Part shown: piece after piece, positions 47,601-54,843 of the stretch
Numbering within the stretch: position 1 is the first letter of the stretch
Layout of the letters: each line of letters starts with the position of its first letter
Source: Chara braunii
Lineage: Eukaryota > Streptophyta > Charophyceae > Charales > Characeae
Assembly: GCA_003427395.1 (NCBI GenBank)
Contig: BFEA01000047.1
Span: 1,162,202-1,217,044 of the forward strand
DNA length: 54,843 bases
Reading direction: 5' to 3'
Position numbers and translations under genes: made by a program
Notes under the pieces: model-generated
What the model was told of the DNA's origin: nothing
Databases searched by the model: none
What the model saw: only the letters and a program-made list of their open reading frames with translations

Positions 47601-50600
47601 CGACGATGTCACATACTTGAGAGTGACGGAAGGACTATTCTCTTATCCGCTCGACAAATTAAGCGGGGTGCCAACCAAACTTCTGAGGCCTCTGCTTTGA
47701 CATGCACTGACGACCTTACTAACCATTAGGAGTATATAAGATGAAGACTTCCTTCCCCAACAGATTTCGATCTCATCAGTCCATGTGTTTTTTCGTGGAG
47801 ATCAAACAGGATTTAAGCCAGGTTATGAACCTTCCATTAGCTTACAACCGTTCCCCATTTTTGCGCAGATACCATCCCAGGGTGATGAACCAAGAGCACA
47901 TGCACAGATCTGGGTTTGCCTGGTTTCAGCAGAGCGGCGGGATTCATGCAGAGCTCTCCTCCTTTTCATATCCGGAATGTTTTATGCGAGCTGCTGACTC
48001 CTTCCTGCAACCGATCTGGATGGATATGCTTCCGACGAAGGGGCACAAGGTGTGGTCACTTTGGACCACTGCCTTACCGCTTCATGGCGACATCTTTTTT
48101 ATCATCAACGAATCTACCTCATTGTCTATCCCTTCTGCTGGTGTCCTTCAGCTCTGGCCAGGCATGACTCAAAATTTCATGCCGTCCCGACACTGGCTTG
48201 TTTAGAACTGGTGCCTACTCAACAAACACCCCTTGAGGTTGGACCGAATCCCTGGACATACCCGAGAACGACTCAAAATTTCCATCCCTCTTGACAATGA
48301 CTTGTTTAGAACTGGTGCTCACTCTGCACCCCCAGAGGTTGACCAAGTCCTGGTACACACCGCACTACCATGCCGAGTTGTATCCAGGGCAGGCAAGCTG
48401 GACACTGCCCATGCAAATGGACCTTGTTGGGAAGCCCTGACTTAATCCCAGAGGGCTCTGCCTACCCTTAATGCTTGGCTAGCAGATATAGATATACTCT
48501 GAAACAGCGGACAATGCTGAGGGAATGCCACAGGCTATGCCTGCACATATTCCATATGTTTGTGTTGTACATGCTTTCCCCTTTCGTTGTCGATGGATGT
48601 GTCCAACAAGTATGCTTGCAGGTCAGATACCATAAATCTGATTTAGAAGTTAAGACATTTTGCTGACTGCTTGAATAGAAGAAGGCCAAGGCATAACAGG
48701 CACCTGAAAGGCCATTCATACAAAGCAGGGTGCAATGCACCACCGTCTTCACCATAATCGAATGTCCGCCGCCCAGTCATTATTGCTGTGTATTTGGTGC
48801 AACTTTCAGTCTAGTATACAGCGATAATGACCGGGCATTGTATTCGGGTGAAGACAGAAGCAACCCTTTCTCATAGGAAGGGACTAACTCGCGAACCTTT
48901 TGTCTGTCACTGATACGTAACCGACGGCAAAACATGCACTAGACAAAGCAAGGAAGAGGAAATATAGCTTAGAAGTAGAGTGCAAGGAAGGTTATTAATA
49001 CTCACAAAGGTGAACAACAAGAACAAGGCATGGAGAATGTTTACCTGTTGGTCTTTCGGAACCCTTGTTCGACCCCTCAGGTCCACTCGATTATGTTTCA
49101 GCCCTATCAGTTCATGTACCATGGCCTGTGCACACAGTACACATCCAGCCACCACAAAACAGTCCACATCCTGCGTGGTCATTTTTTTCCATGCCAACAA
49201 ACCCCAAGGCTCTGGATCCTCGAGAGCCACACATATACTCTCCTCCCTCCAACGACTATCAATAGCTCTCCCATTCCTAAGTAATTAACAAAGCTCCACT
49301 ACTCTCTCTCTCTCTCTCTCTCCGTGTGTGTCTCCAAAGCGCAGGCGCCCACACACACACAAACATGCATTCCACGCATCAGCACCTGCAGCAGGGTGAA
49401 CATTTTCCAGCGGGAGGCAACCGCAATGATAAAATGCTGGAGGGCTAGTGGCACTTCATGTTTAATTTTTTTCAGCGTCTGCAATGGGTTGGGGATACAT
49501 CAATGTTACGGCATGCACACACGAGGATCCCAACATGGCATCAATGTTACGTCAAACTCGCTGCAATCTCAGGGCATGCCAATGGAGTATACAGAAGGAG
49601 GTCGGGAGCTCGAGCTAGCAAAACAAGGTTGAAAATTCTTGTTCATAGAACTTCATTCTACAGGCTGATTCCAGTACTTAGGCAAAGTTCTCTCTTACAA
49701 GTGCGTTGACGCTAGCCATGCAAATCTCTCTCCAAGTGAAGTTGAAGATAACTGGAAAGGGAGCACTAGATCACATAGACGCAGAGCTGTGAAAACCAAC
49801 TACACAAAAAGATGATAGTGCTCATCCCCCAAGTTCATTGGAGAAAAGAGCCTCCGATGGCAAAGTTACCTGATACGTCCACTGATTTAACAAGGGTGTC
49901 ACAGGATCATCACGGCGGTCCATCACAAGCAGCAGTGCAGCATTCTCTGAGCGTCTGAAGTCAAACAGTTGACTCTCTTGCTCGTACATTAGCTTCTGCA
50001 CAAATCAACGAACGAGGGGAAAAGCAGCAACAGTAAAAAGATAAGTGCACTGAACATATTATCATGGAATAACGCGATGGGACTCTGGTCCTTTTTCCAT
50101 CATGAGGGACATGGATTCATAGATCAAGTCTAGCGCAGTATAACATTGAAACCAGGAGATTAGTTCCGAGCAAAAGACGAGCCAAACTTCTCTTCTCCAG
50201 GGAAGGTTTACTGTGAGTAACGAGCAACAGGATGGGACAACGTTTTTGTCCGTCTTGAGTGGGGACTGATGTGCAATGTTCTGGCAATTTCTTTTTTTTC
50301 AATAATAATTGGTCCATTTCTCGATGTATGTGTGTCATCCTTGCACAGGGGCCATGCTAATCTTCTCCGTATCCTTCCAATTTTAACGGATGTCCCAAAG
50401 GACATGTTCTAGCAATTTCTAAGACAGGCTGTGACAATAATCGCGGTATATTATTTCTGAACAAATTCCCAAGTTCTGGTTCCTGAGCCTGAACCGACAG
50501 GGGCTTATCTACAGTAACTACTGGAAAAACGGGTACTACTCATACTAAACTCCTTTTAGGCCTAAACTGACCGCTGTGCGATCGTGCATCAGACTGGTGC

Positions 50601-53258
50601 CATTGCCACTGGCAGAAATACAGACCGATAACTGTTAGGATGTTAGGTCCTAGGTGAGTCCAGTGTGTTGGGTCAGCCCTAGTGCTACATATACAGCAGG
50701 ACTGATAGGTTGTTAGCTCTCGTTGGTCGGTGATACTTGTTGACGCCGCCAGGCTGCTGGAGGAGCAGTTTAGCTGGGAGCCGGTACTGTCTTTATCGAG
50801 GCAGTGAATCTGGTCCTTCATCTGCTGGGCAGGGCAACATCCATATCTGTGCCCTTGGGGTTAGGCACTGCCATATCCTCTTCTTCAAGGGCAGCACTTC
50901 TTCTTCTACTTCTTCTTCTTCTTCTTCTTCAAGTGCCAGCTCCCTTCTTCATCCTGGGATTGGCGCTGAGTCTTTTGAGGCTGTTCTGACCTGGTGCTGA
51001 TGTCCGGAAGGGTTGTAGGGCTGGACGCATGGACTTCTGAATGGGCACCACAGCCATGCAGGTAAACGGTGACCGGGATGATGCTGTGGCGATGATGCAG
51101 GGCCTATAGGCTTGTCGAACTGGTGTTTCCAGTTTACTCAAGGCGTTTTATACGTGGTTCTTCTTCTTCGCTACTTGTTTGATTCTGGTTGGACTTGACG
51201 AGTTGGCAAGAGACTGGATTGTTCGTATTCCGTTCTTCTCGTTGCCATGATTCCTCCATCCATATTTCTCTTTACCTTGGTGTGAATTTCTCTCCATATC
51301 AGCTCTGTCATCTTGCGTATGTATCGGACGATGATGATACTCGGCTGAATTGTCACTTCAACCAGTCACATAGCAGCTTCCCTTGTCGTTTCCTATAGAT
51401 TTTCCCCAGTAACTCATTTGCTACACGACTTCTCTTGCTTACGATTTTCCAACCAAATTGCTTTTGAAATTTGGATCCTTCACACACACTTTTTTTATCA
51501 AGTTCGAGTCATTTAATGAAGTTTTCATAACAAGACACTTCCTAAATTGTCGCAGACAGCCCTGTCCATAATGCAAGGGAAAAATCTGAATCTTGAACTT
51601 ACTGGAAAGGTTGTTGGGTATCTGAAAGTTTGTAGGAGGACGGACGGTAAGGGACGAAGAGGAGGAGGGAGGACTGGAAGACTCAGAAACAAAACATACA
51701 CTGCAGTCCTGTGCAATGCGCCGTGCTATATCTGAAGTTCGCTGATGTCTAATTGCTGGCCGCTTCTTCATCGCAAGGAAGACTGATGCTATGCCCTCAA
51801 CCACACGATCCATGATCTTTCCCATGTTCACAGGCTCCAATACTGATGTCATCATGCACAAATGGTTCTGGGGCAGGTCGAGGGTGAAGTGGTAAGGATC
51901 CAGAGCGTGATAATCGCCAAAGAATTCCTGCAATCACCAGACACACACCTACTCACTCGATTTAGGAGGAGCCGACAACACATCGACAGCAGAAACTTGA
52001 GACGAACGGAAAAACCACTGAAAACAGTAATGATACAAAGTGAAGATTTGCATGGCCTTTGCGCAAGGATGACACACAAATCGAGAAATGGTCCACATTT
52101 TTTACGCCCCCCCTCCCCCGAAAAGAAACCAAGAATAGCATCACTACCAACCAGGAATGTGTTGTCTATACCTGGCCAATTACCTGATGGCACATACTTT
52201 GAAGGTTAATAATTAATGCTGTTTATTCACCTCTAAACAGATGTAAGAACCAACTAAAAACTTGTTGAAAGTTGATACCAACCAAAATAAGCAAGAACAC
52301 GTATGCTACAAATTTGTGCTCCATTGTTTGACAATCTGAGTGGTCTTATCGACTGGGCTCTTTTAGGGGCCCTCATCGTTTCACTTACTCCTAGCGTTGA
52401 ATCCTCGTGTGGATAATATGATTTTACATGCTTCCTGTTTAGAATGGAGACAAAGTAAAACGCAAGCAACCTACTCATAAGACGAACAACAATGCATGGA
52501 CACTCTGTCACAGGTTCAGGACTGGTTCAAGCAGTAGTTTAACCTTCGGCAATAAACATATAGTACGAAGTTACGAACCCAAAAAAAAAAAAGGGAGAAG
52601 AAGAGTACAGAGTCTACTACAGAATATATCAAATGCTGACCTAGATGATTCAAACATGGCTAATTTATTTCGATAATTCCAAATATCAAAACATTCATTT
52701 ATTTCACGATTTTATTGTATTTTTGTTGTTCAATTTTTATTCTATTAGTATGAATTAGTATTAGTGTTAAAACAATATATTGACGATATATTATATTTTG
52801 TAAAAATATGTATAGCAAAACTATCAAATCTAAAAAAGTTGAGTTTTCGTGATCAAATAAATGGCGGTAACTTTGTGACTTTGGTTATCATGAAACAGTT
52901 CCCTCAACCGGCTTAGAAGGAACAAACTGTGGGTCTCTCTGTTATCTGATTGTGACAATCTTGTGGACACAAAAGTGGGGTAATGGTCTCCCAAAGAGCA
53001 GAGCACCAAACTAGGACCTAGGGCAGGAAGCAAGACAATCTGGCTGCTAAATTGACTGGTGCCTGTGATGATTGTGCCATATGACGATGGCATGCTCCCC
53101 ATTATTCCCAAAGAAGATGAGGGAGCAGCCACTAAGGCAACGGTAAGAAGAATGAAGACTGCATGGATGATTGCTTACCTGCACTTGCTTGACCATTTGT
53201 TGCTCATCCGCATCTGCGAGTATCTGCAGATGGGTTGTCTTCAATATGTTGGAGAAGA
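28057..53258 (-). CDS. VPS45: VPS45, Sec1/Munc18-family vesicle-trafficking protein (11 exons in window, 5' end missing)
   Basis: Joining eleven minus-strand exons gives 468 contiguous residues to a stop, colinear with the Sec1-like domain of plant VPS45. Diagnostic stretches are [141 protein letters not shown] and [14 protein letters not shown]. Known role of the family: VPS45 binds Tlg2/SYP4-type syntaxins and drives SNARE assembly between the trans-Golgi network, endosomes and prevacuole. All ten internal introns are GT-AG and the phases agree. Plant VPS45 is about 570 residues, so about 100 N-terminal residues and the promoter lie past 54843. The C-terminus is [18 protein letters not shown] then TGA. 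An AATAAG at 27946-27951 is a possible poly(A) signal. No frameshift or internal stop is seen, so the gene looks functional. Confidence 0.95.
29787..29844 (-). ncRNA. hammerhead ribozyme, type III topology (copy A)
   Basis: Read on the minus strand the order is: 7-nt stem III strand CAGACTG; UU (cleavage triplet GUU); stem I hairpin GAGG-GUUCAG-CCUC; catalytic box CUGAUGA; stem II hairpin of 17 nt; catalytic box GAAA; stem III strand CAGUUUG. Stem III pairs over 7 bp with one G-U wobble. All conserved core bases are present. Stem II has one A-C mismatch, which could weaken activity. It lies sense in VPS45 intron 10. This is pattern recognition; cleavage is not shown. Confidence 0.85.
29966..30023 (-). 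ncRNA. hammerhead ribozyme, degenerate copy B
   Basis: Same layout and same 58-nt length as copy A. Stem II is perfect here (GUCGG/CCGAC, 7-nt loop), but the core reads AUGAUGA instead of CUGAUGA and AAAA instead of GAAA. These changes hit C3 and G12, both needed for catalysis, so this copy is predicted inactive. Confidence 0.8.
30667..30798 (-). CDS. VPS45: VPS45 in-window exon 10
   Basis: One base, 43 codons and two bases: [20 protein letters not shown], then [18 protein letters not shown], then [15 protein letters not shown] is the signature near the C-terminus of SM proteins. The acceptor is TGGCAG|GCCG and the donor GCAAG|GTAACA. Confidence 0.95.
32068..32166. mobile_element. foldback MITE, CTACCGTCTTCACC family (intron 9)
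   Basis: Left ACTACCGTCTTCACCTGAAT and right TTCGGGTGAAGGCAGT are inverted. Nearly the whole element is inverted repeat around GTTGCACCAAAT. Confidence 0.8.
32618..32688 (+). repeat. CT microsatellite (VPS45 intron 9)
   Basis: About 35 CT units. On the gene strand this is GA. Confidence 0.95.
33023..33141 (-). CDS. VPS45: VPS45 in-window exon 9
   Basis: 39 codons plus two bases: [20 protein letters not shown], then [19 protein letters not shown], then CG that joins G of the next exon to give Arg. The acceptor is CTTTAG|GGGGTG and the donor [18 protein letters not shown] and DVEYPFVG match the family. Confidence 0.93.
33752..33937 (+). mobile_element. tRNA-derived SINE with perfect 15-bp target-site duplication
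   Basis: A polymerase III A box (TAGCTCAGTTGG, 33765-33776) is followed 33 bases later by a B-box-like GAGTTTGAACTC, an unrelated body, and an A-rich tail. GATAAATTGCATGAT flanks it at 33737-33751 and 33938-33952. It sits in VPS45 intron 8, antisense to the gene. A related 3' end occurs near 24795-24850. Confidence 0.85.
34284..34544 (-). pseudogene. plastid-type 16S rRNA fragment in VPS45 intron 8
   Basis: The minus strand holds the bacterial/plastid SSU landmarks in order: CACTGGGACTGAGACA, GGACTCCTACGGGAGGC, TGCAATGGGC, GCCTGATGGAGTAATG, GTGGAGGTAGAAGGCGTACG, then GACGGTATCTAAAGAATAA and TCTGTGCC. The matching 71-bp segment (AGGTAGAAGGC to GAAATCAC) is present twice in tandem with small differences (about 34323-34393 and 34394-34464). 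The match stops at the 530-loop. It reads as an old nuclear insertion of plastid DNA. Confidence 0.8.
34959..35318. mobile_element. MITE-like element with tandem interior duplication
   Basis: Left end CTTAAGCCACCAGCATG; right end GGTACTGATGGTTTAAG at 35144-35160. The AAGTTTCGGGGGTC...GCAAGGGAA interior is repeated at about 35176-35318, ending GTACTGATGATTTAAG. Confidence 0.55.
36001..36530 (+). repeat. GGAGAT/GGAGCT hexanucleotide minisatellite, 0.53 kb
   Basis: A GGAGAT array with GGAGCT variants and two non-repeat interruptions sharing GAAAT(T/G)..GATACGG.(T/G)CAGAGATGG. All frames are open (Met-Glu, Gly-Asp, Ser-Pro and others), so the long frames here are repeat artefacts. In VPS45 intron 8. 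Confidence 0.9.
36638..36982 (+). other. 114-codon open frame of unknown origin in intron 8
   Basis: Begins [20 protein letters not shown] and includes [17 protein letters not shown] and [13 protein letters not shown]. Composition looks protein-like, unlike the neighbouring minisatellite frames. It precedes the integrase fragment by 0.6 kb on the same strand, so it may belong to a decayed transposon. No family is recognised. Confidence 0.35.
37545..37802 (+). pseudogene. Ty3/gypsy integrase core fragment in VPS45 intron 8
   Basis: RFSEYTKFI, then LKAFWKF, then [20 protein letters not shown] and [17 protein letters not shown] match the integrase catalytic core (SDxDxxF...ISSxxHPE). At least two frameshifts and a stop are present. 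Direction is opposite to VPS45. Confidence 0.75.
37800..37952 (+). other. open segment with EF-hand-like loop
   Basis: Just after the integrase fragment the frame encodes [20 protein letters not shown], a 12-residue calcium-loop-like pattern (E-x-D-x-D-G-x-L-x-x-x-E). No flanking EF-hand partner or gene structure is seen. It may be captured coding sequence or chance. Confidence 0.3.
39061..39250 (+). repeat. 17-18-bp minisatellite
   Basis: GAACTCAGCCTCCAGCA and GAACTCAGCCTGCACCT variants alternate for about ten units. Confidence 0.85.
39475..40412. repeat. GC-rich inverted-ended repeat around the gap
   Basis: GGCTGTGCCGGCAACCGG at the left and CTGGGTTTTCAGCACAGCC at the right are loosely inverted. 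Both ends are rich in CCGGTTGGACC-type palindromes and adjoin A runs. The ACTTTGAAAAG...GGGGTGCTT segment is repeated at 39940 and 40078. Confidence 0.45.
39689..39913. other. assembly gap, 225 N
   Basis: Run of N in VPS45 intron 8. It is flanked by GC-rich palindromic repeats with CCGGTTGGACC motifs (39475-39565 and 40305-40412). Confidence 0.99.
41323..41430 (-). CDS. VPS45: VPS45 in-window exon 8
   Basis: 36 codons, [20 protein letters not shown] then [16 protein letters not shown]. The acceptor is CTTGCAG|CTGGTG and the donor AAA|GTAAGT. It sits upstream of the largest intron (8,181 bases). Confidence 0.92.
42008..42163 (-). CDS. VPS45: VPS45 in-window exon 7
   Basis: 52 codons, [20 protein letters not shown] through [12 protein letters not shown]. 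The acceptor is TTGCAG|GCTGTT and the donor GGG|GTGAGC, phase 0 at both ends. [14 protein letters not shown] is a conserved helix of SM proteins. Confidence 0.95.
43005..43116. mobile_element. foldback MITE, CTACCGTCTTCACC family (intron 6)
   Basis: CTACCGTCTTCACCTGAATA / TATTCGGGTGAAGAAGGTAG, arms of about 40 bp, with GTTGCACCAAATAC at the centre. Confidence 0.85.
44018..44566. mobile_element. long member of the CTACCGTCTTCACC family (intron 6)
   Basis: Ends CTACCGTCTTGACCCGAAAT and ATTTTCGGGTGAAAACGGTAG-type sequence are inverted. The 0.5-kb interior has CGCCCGGGCGTTATATTCG repeats and no recognisable protein. Confidence 0.65.
44876..45090 (+). repeat. tandem duplication, unit about 112 bp
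   Basis: GGTCCTTTTTTAATTTTG(T/C)G then CCAGGATTGCCAGGCACCTC occurs twice, ending CCCAAAACACCTC each time. In VPS45 intron 6. Confidence 0.85.
45256..45367. mobile_element. foldback MITE, CTACCGTCTTCACC family (intron 6)
   Basis: ACTACCATCTTCACTGGAAT / ATTGGGGTGAAGACGGTAG, with the shared GCTGCACCAAATGC centre. Confidence 0.85.
45600..45778 (-). CDS. VPS45: VPS45 in-window exon 6
   Basis: Two bases plus 59 codons: [30 protein letters not shown], then [20 protein letters not shown]. The acceptor is ATTCCAG|AGGACATG, fixed by the split Glu codon, and the donor is GAG|GTAACC. This is among the most conserved parts of VPS45. Confidence 0.95.
46171..46312 (-). CDS. VPS45: VPS45 in-window exon 5
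   Basis: 47 codons plus one base: [20 protein letters not shown], then [16 protein letters not shown], then [10 protein letters not shown]. The acceptor is GTGCAG|GAAGTG and the donor ATAG|GTAGGT. The last G joins AG of the next exon to make Glu. Confidence 0.95.
46384..47545 (+). repeat. 1.1-kb dispersed repeat, copy 2 (VPS45 intron 4)
   Basis: Same ordered segments as 25207-26320 (GGCCTTCCATGATGCAGACC, GTCACATC minisatellite, CCAGGCCTTGACATTC, GAAGTGTGGAAGTGCTGG), ending near GTTCATTGCAC. No coding frame recognised. Confidence 0.8.
47545..48165 (+). other. open frame of unknown origin in intron 4
   Basis: A 154-codon frame (47741-48205) overlaps two other open frames on the same strand. 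No motif is recognised and frame choice is not supported by codon pattern. It is opposite to VPS45, and may be an old repeat. Confidence 0.25.
48165..48345 (+). repeat. tandem duplication, unit about 103 bp
   Basis: ACTCAAAATTTC...GACTTGTTTAGAACTGGTGC begins near 48168 and 48271. In VPS45 intron 4. Confidence 0.75.
48740..48860. mobile_element. foldback MITE, CTACCGTCTTCACC family (intron 4)
   Basis: CCACCGTCTTCACCATAATC / TATTCGGGTGAAGACAG. The centre is inverted relative to the other copies (TTTGGTGCAACTTTCAG). Confidence 0.8.
49045..49125 (-). CDS. VPS45: VPS45 in-window exon 4
   Basis: 27 codons, [18 protein letters not shown] through RVPKDQQ. The acceptor is GCACAG|GCC and the donor CAG|GTAAAC. 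It follows the WTYQ motif directly, as in the family. Confidence 0.93.
49870..49995 (-). CDS. VPS45: VPS45 in-window exon 3
   Basis: 42 codons, [15 protein letters not shown] through [14 protein letters not shown]. It contains the strongly conserved SM-protein motif [18 protein letters not shown]. The acceptor is TGTGCAG|AAG and the donor CAG|GTAACT, phase 0 at both ends. Confidence 0.95.
50276..50292. repeat. target-site duplication, 3' side of U6 pseudogene
   Basis: A 17-bp direct repeat of 50404-50420 with one difference. It lies directly after the A-rich tail of the U6 copy. Confidence 0.85.
50293..50403 (-). pseudogene. U6 snRNA retropseudogene
   Basis: The minus strand reads as U6: GTCCTTTGGGACATCCGTTA at the 5' end, then GAAGATTAGCATGGCCCC, then CAAGGATGACAC and CGAGAAATGG. 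It ends in an A-rich tail and is flanked by 17-bp direct repeats (50276-50292 and 50404-50420, one mismatch), ATGTTCT(G/A)GCAATTTCT on the plus strand. No TATA box or plant upstream element is seen, so this is a LINE-mobilised processed copy inside VPS45 intron 2, not an active gene. Confidence 0.88.
50404..50420. repeat. target-site duplication, 5' side of U6 pseudogene
   Basis: It abuts the first base of the U6 copy and repeats 50276-50292. Confidence 0.85.
51700..51927 (-). CDS. VPS45: VPS45 in-window exon 2
   Basis: 76 codons, from [16 protein letters not shown] to [14 protein letters not shown]. The acceptor is ...TTGCAG|GAATTC and the donor AGT|GTATGT, phase 0 at both ends. The segment [19 protein letters not shown] matches the conserved family stretch before the DFRR motif. 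The open frame continues a little into the intron, but alignment to the family places the junction at AGT|GTATGT. Confidence 0.93.
53179..53258 (-). CDS. VPS45: VPS45 in-window exon 1
   Basis: It encodes the stretch from [11 protein letters not shown] to MVKQVQ, matching the family segment just before the DPYHFTL region. It begins after ...GAACAG with two bases completing a split codon, and ends CAG|GTAAGC in phase 0. The upstream exon, which should encode the LRY...NPRFGEYHLF region, is not found in the remaining 1.6 kb to the window edge. Confidence 0.9.
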
Positions 53259-54127
53259 CTGTTCAAACCACAATGCAAGGAATGAAATCCAAGTTGTGAG
53301 CAAAAGAATGTCAGCAGAACCTTGGGCCAGAGAGGTTCCCTAAATCGTGACCAAAGGAGGGCTCACCGAAAGAGGACCCAAAAGGGGAAGGGAGGCTACT
53401 ATATCATGGTAAATCCTCCTACTCTGAGCATTGCTCCCAAACTGCAAATCACTTGAAGGTTCTCTGAAAAGCCTGTTGCCTCGCCGGGCCTTCCCCAATA
53501 CCATGTTAAGTAGATAGTGGAGGACAGAAATCTTCAGAGGTGTTCGAAAAAACAATAGCACAGCAGCAGAACGGACAGCACAGCAAGCAAATCCACTCCA
53601 ACAGACTGACAGCTCACTTCACAGAAAGAAACTGATGTGAGGTGCTGCTGTGCAGGACTTTGTGGGATGCAGGGTAGTAACGAGTCCCATCCCCATCCCT
53701 ATTCCCAAAAGGTCGGATGCAAAAGCCCCACAGCCACCAGTACCGGTAGACGCTTCCATGGGACTGGGCCTGCACTCCAAACAGAAAGGTCACACACCAG
53801 ACCTATATAACACGCATTACTGGACCAATTACTTGGCCCAACCAGAACTGGCACTCAAGGCCCCCATTATGAACCAAGGTTGGTAATCACAAATTTAAAA
53901 ACATTATACCCGAGTTTTTGTATATGCAGCTACATCCCCACATGAGTAGTGCCTTGTTACCAAGTCGCGAAGACTGATGCTGACAGTACTCTGGGTTGAA
54001 TTGGGAGGTCCACAGCCTCAAGCGCTGATCAGTAATGAATTTTTCTGTTATGAAAAAAAAAAAGTCGCAAAGAGCAGACTGAACAGTTATTTTGCCTAAA
54101 GCCCCATTATAATGACACCCTATGATG

Positions 54128-54494
54128 GGCCCTCGGTCTAGCTCAAGTTCATAGAGCACGCAAGTGGCATTCAGGAGATCGTGGGTTCGATTCCCCACGG
54201 CGTGCTTCAGGTTCACCAGCTGAGATAGTTGGCTTGCACCCCCTGGTCGGTCTTGGTAAGGGCTTTGCCTTCGTCCCTTTCATCCCTTGCTAGGGGTTAG
54301 GGTTCAGCGTTCATACTCGGTTGCTCTCGATAAGGCCGGCCCCTGTTTGTAAGATGCAAGGATAGCACCCCCTGGTTGGTCTTGGTAAAGGCTTTGCCTT
54401 CGTCCCTTTCATCCCTTGCTAGGGGTTAGGGTTCAGCGTTCACACTCAGTTGCTCTCGATAAGGCCGACCCCTGTTTGTAGATGCAAGGATAGG
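54128..54494 (+). mobile_element. tRNA-derived SINE with duplicated tail
   Basis: GGTCTAGCTC serves as an A-box-like motif and GGTTCGATTCC (54184-54194) is a perfect B box. The acceptor ends do not pair, so this is not a tRNA gene. The downstream body, starting GCACCCCCTGGT, is present twice in tandem (54236-54364 and 54365-54494) with only a few differences. It is upstream of the first visible VPS45 exon, in the intron. Confidence 0.65.
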
Positions 54495-54746
54495 TAGTGT
54501 GAGGTATAATGGAGAGAAGAATATAGCTTAGTTTAAAATTTTAAAAAAGACACCTTATGACAACAGCAGAACTGAAGTCCTTAAAGCAAAGAGAGGCAAC
54601 CCACGGGCAAGCGGAGCATGGCCTGGCTCTCCCTCGCAGGAGCCCCTCCGAAAGCGGCTCCTTATCCACTTTGAACAGAGTCAAAGATGGCCTTTCTGCA
54701 GATTTTGCTATGGACACAAATGCAGAAATTCCCAGTGCTGAACTCC

Positions 54747-54833
54747 GGGTCGCCCGGCGCCCGGCTCGTCGCCCGGGTGGGGGGCCGGGCCGCCTGGCCG
54801 GTCATTCCGCCCGGTTGGCCACCGGGCGACCCC
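54747..54833. repeat. GC-rich foldback, 11-bp ends
   Basis: GGGTCGCCCGG and CCGGGCGACCC are perfectly inverted. The interior is almost all G and C. Confidence 0.7.
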
Positions 54834-54843
54834 AGCGCATCGA

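Noticed and set aside
47750-47790. Minus-strand CUGAUGAGAUCGAAAUC resembling a hammerhead core
   Set aside because: Only 4 bases separate CUGAUGA from GAAA, too few for stem II, and no stem I or III pairing is found.
50293-50403. Functional U6 snRNA gene
   Set aside because: No upstream promoter element, an A-rich tail and flanking target-site duplications show a processed pseudogene.
53650-53886. 78-codon plus-strand frame upstream of the first visible VPS45 exon
   Set aside because: No recognised domain and no splice context; it lies in the VPS45 intron on the opposite strand.
54128-54210. Functional tRNA gene
   Set aside because: The T-arm is perfect, but the acceptor ends do not pair and the anticodon arm is not formed; a SINE fits better.

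Overview
The window is nuclear DNA from a plant-lineage eukaryote, most plausibly a streptophyte alga such as a stonewort (Chara). That assignment is inference. It rests on one gene whose spliced product reads like plant VPS45, on short exons separated by long repeat-filled introns, and on organelle-derived insertions that include mitochondrial nad7 and rps11 and a plastid-like 16S rRNA. There are no operons or bacterial genes. Most open frames are shadows of repeats.

Right half (28.06-54.84 kb): the only intact host gene found is VPS45, a Sec1/Munc18-family trafficking protein, on the minus strand. Eleven GT-AG exons encode 468 residues through the stop at 28057; the first ~100 residues and the promoter lie beyond the right edge. 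Its introns (0.4 to 8.2 kb) hold an intronic hammerhead ribozyme cluster in the sense orientation (29.5-30.4 kb), a plastid-like 16S fragment, a U6 retropseudogene with 17-bp target-site duplications, a tRNA-derived SINE with a perfect 15-bp duplication, foldback MITEs, a GGAGAT minisatellite and Ty3-type integrase remains.

Left half (1-28 kb): no intact gene. From left to right: nested hAT-like MITEs (0.3-5 kb); a foldback repeat cluster (2.0-2.9 kb); an AT-rich stretch; a 1.5-kb run of unrelated, near-perfect short hairpins (6.9-8.45 kb); a 3.1-kb satellite of about 35 units of 91 bp, each itself a hairpin; gapped duplications; a second inverted block of the same satellite joined to a truncated Ty3/gypsy gag-pro-RT relic (14.3-17.1 kb, minus); low-complexity and dispersed repeats; a decayed mitochondrial insertion (about 23.2-24.5 kb) with group II intron reverse-transcriptase, rps11 and nad7 pieces, itself split by a hAT-like element carrying 59 consecutive G; a 1.1-kb dispersed repeat; and a U2 snRNA 5' fragment.

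The most notable items are the hammerhead ribozymes lying sense in VPS45 intron 10, and the string of hairpins that runs into the hairpin satellite.
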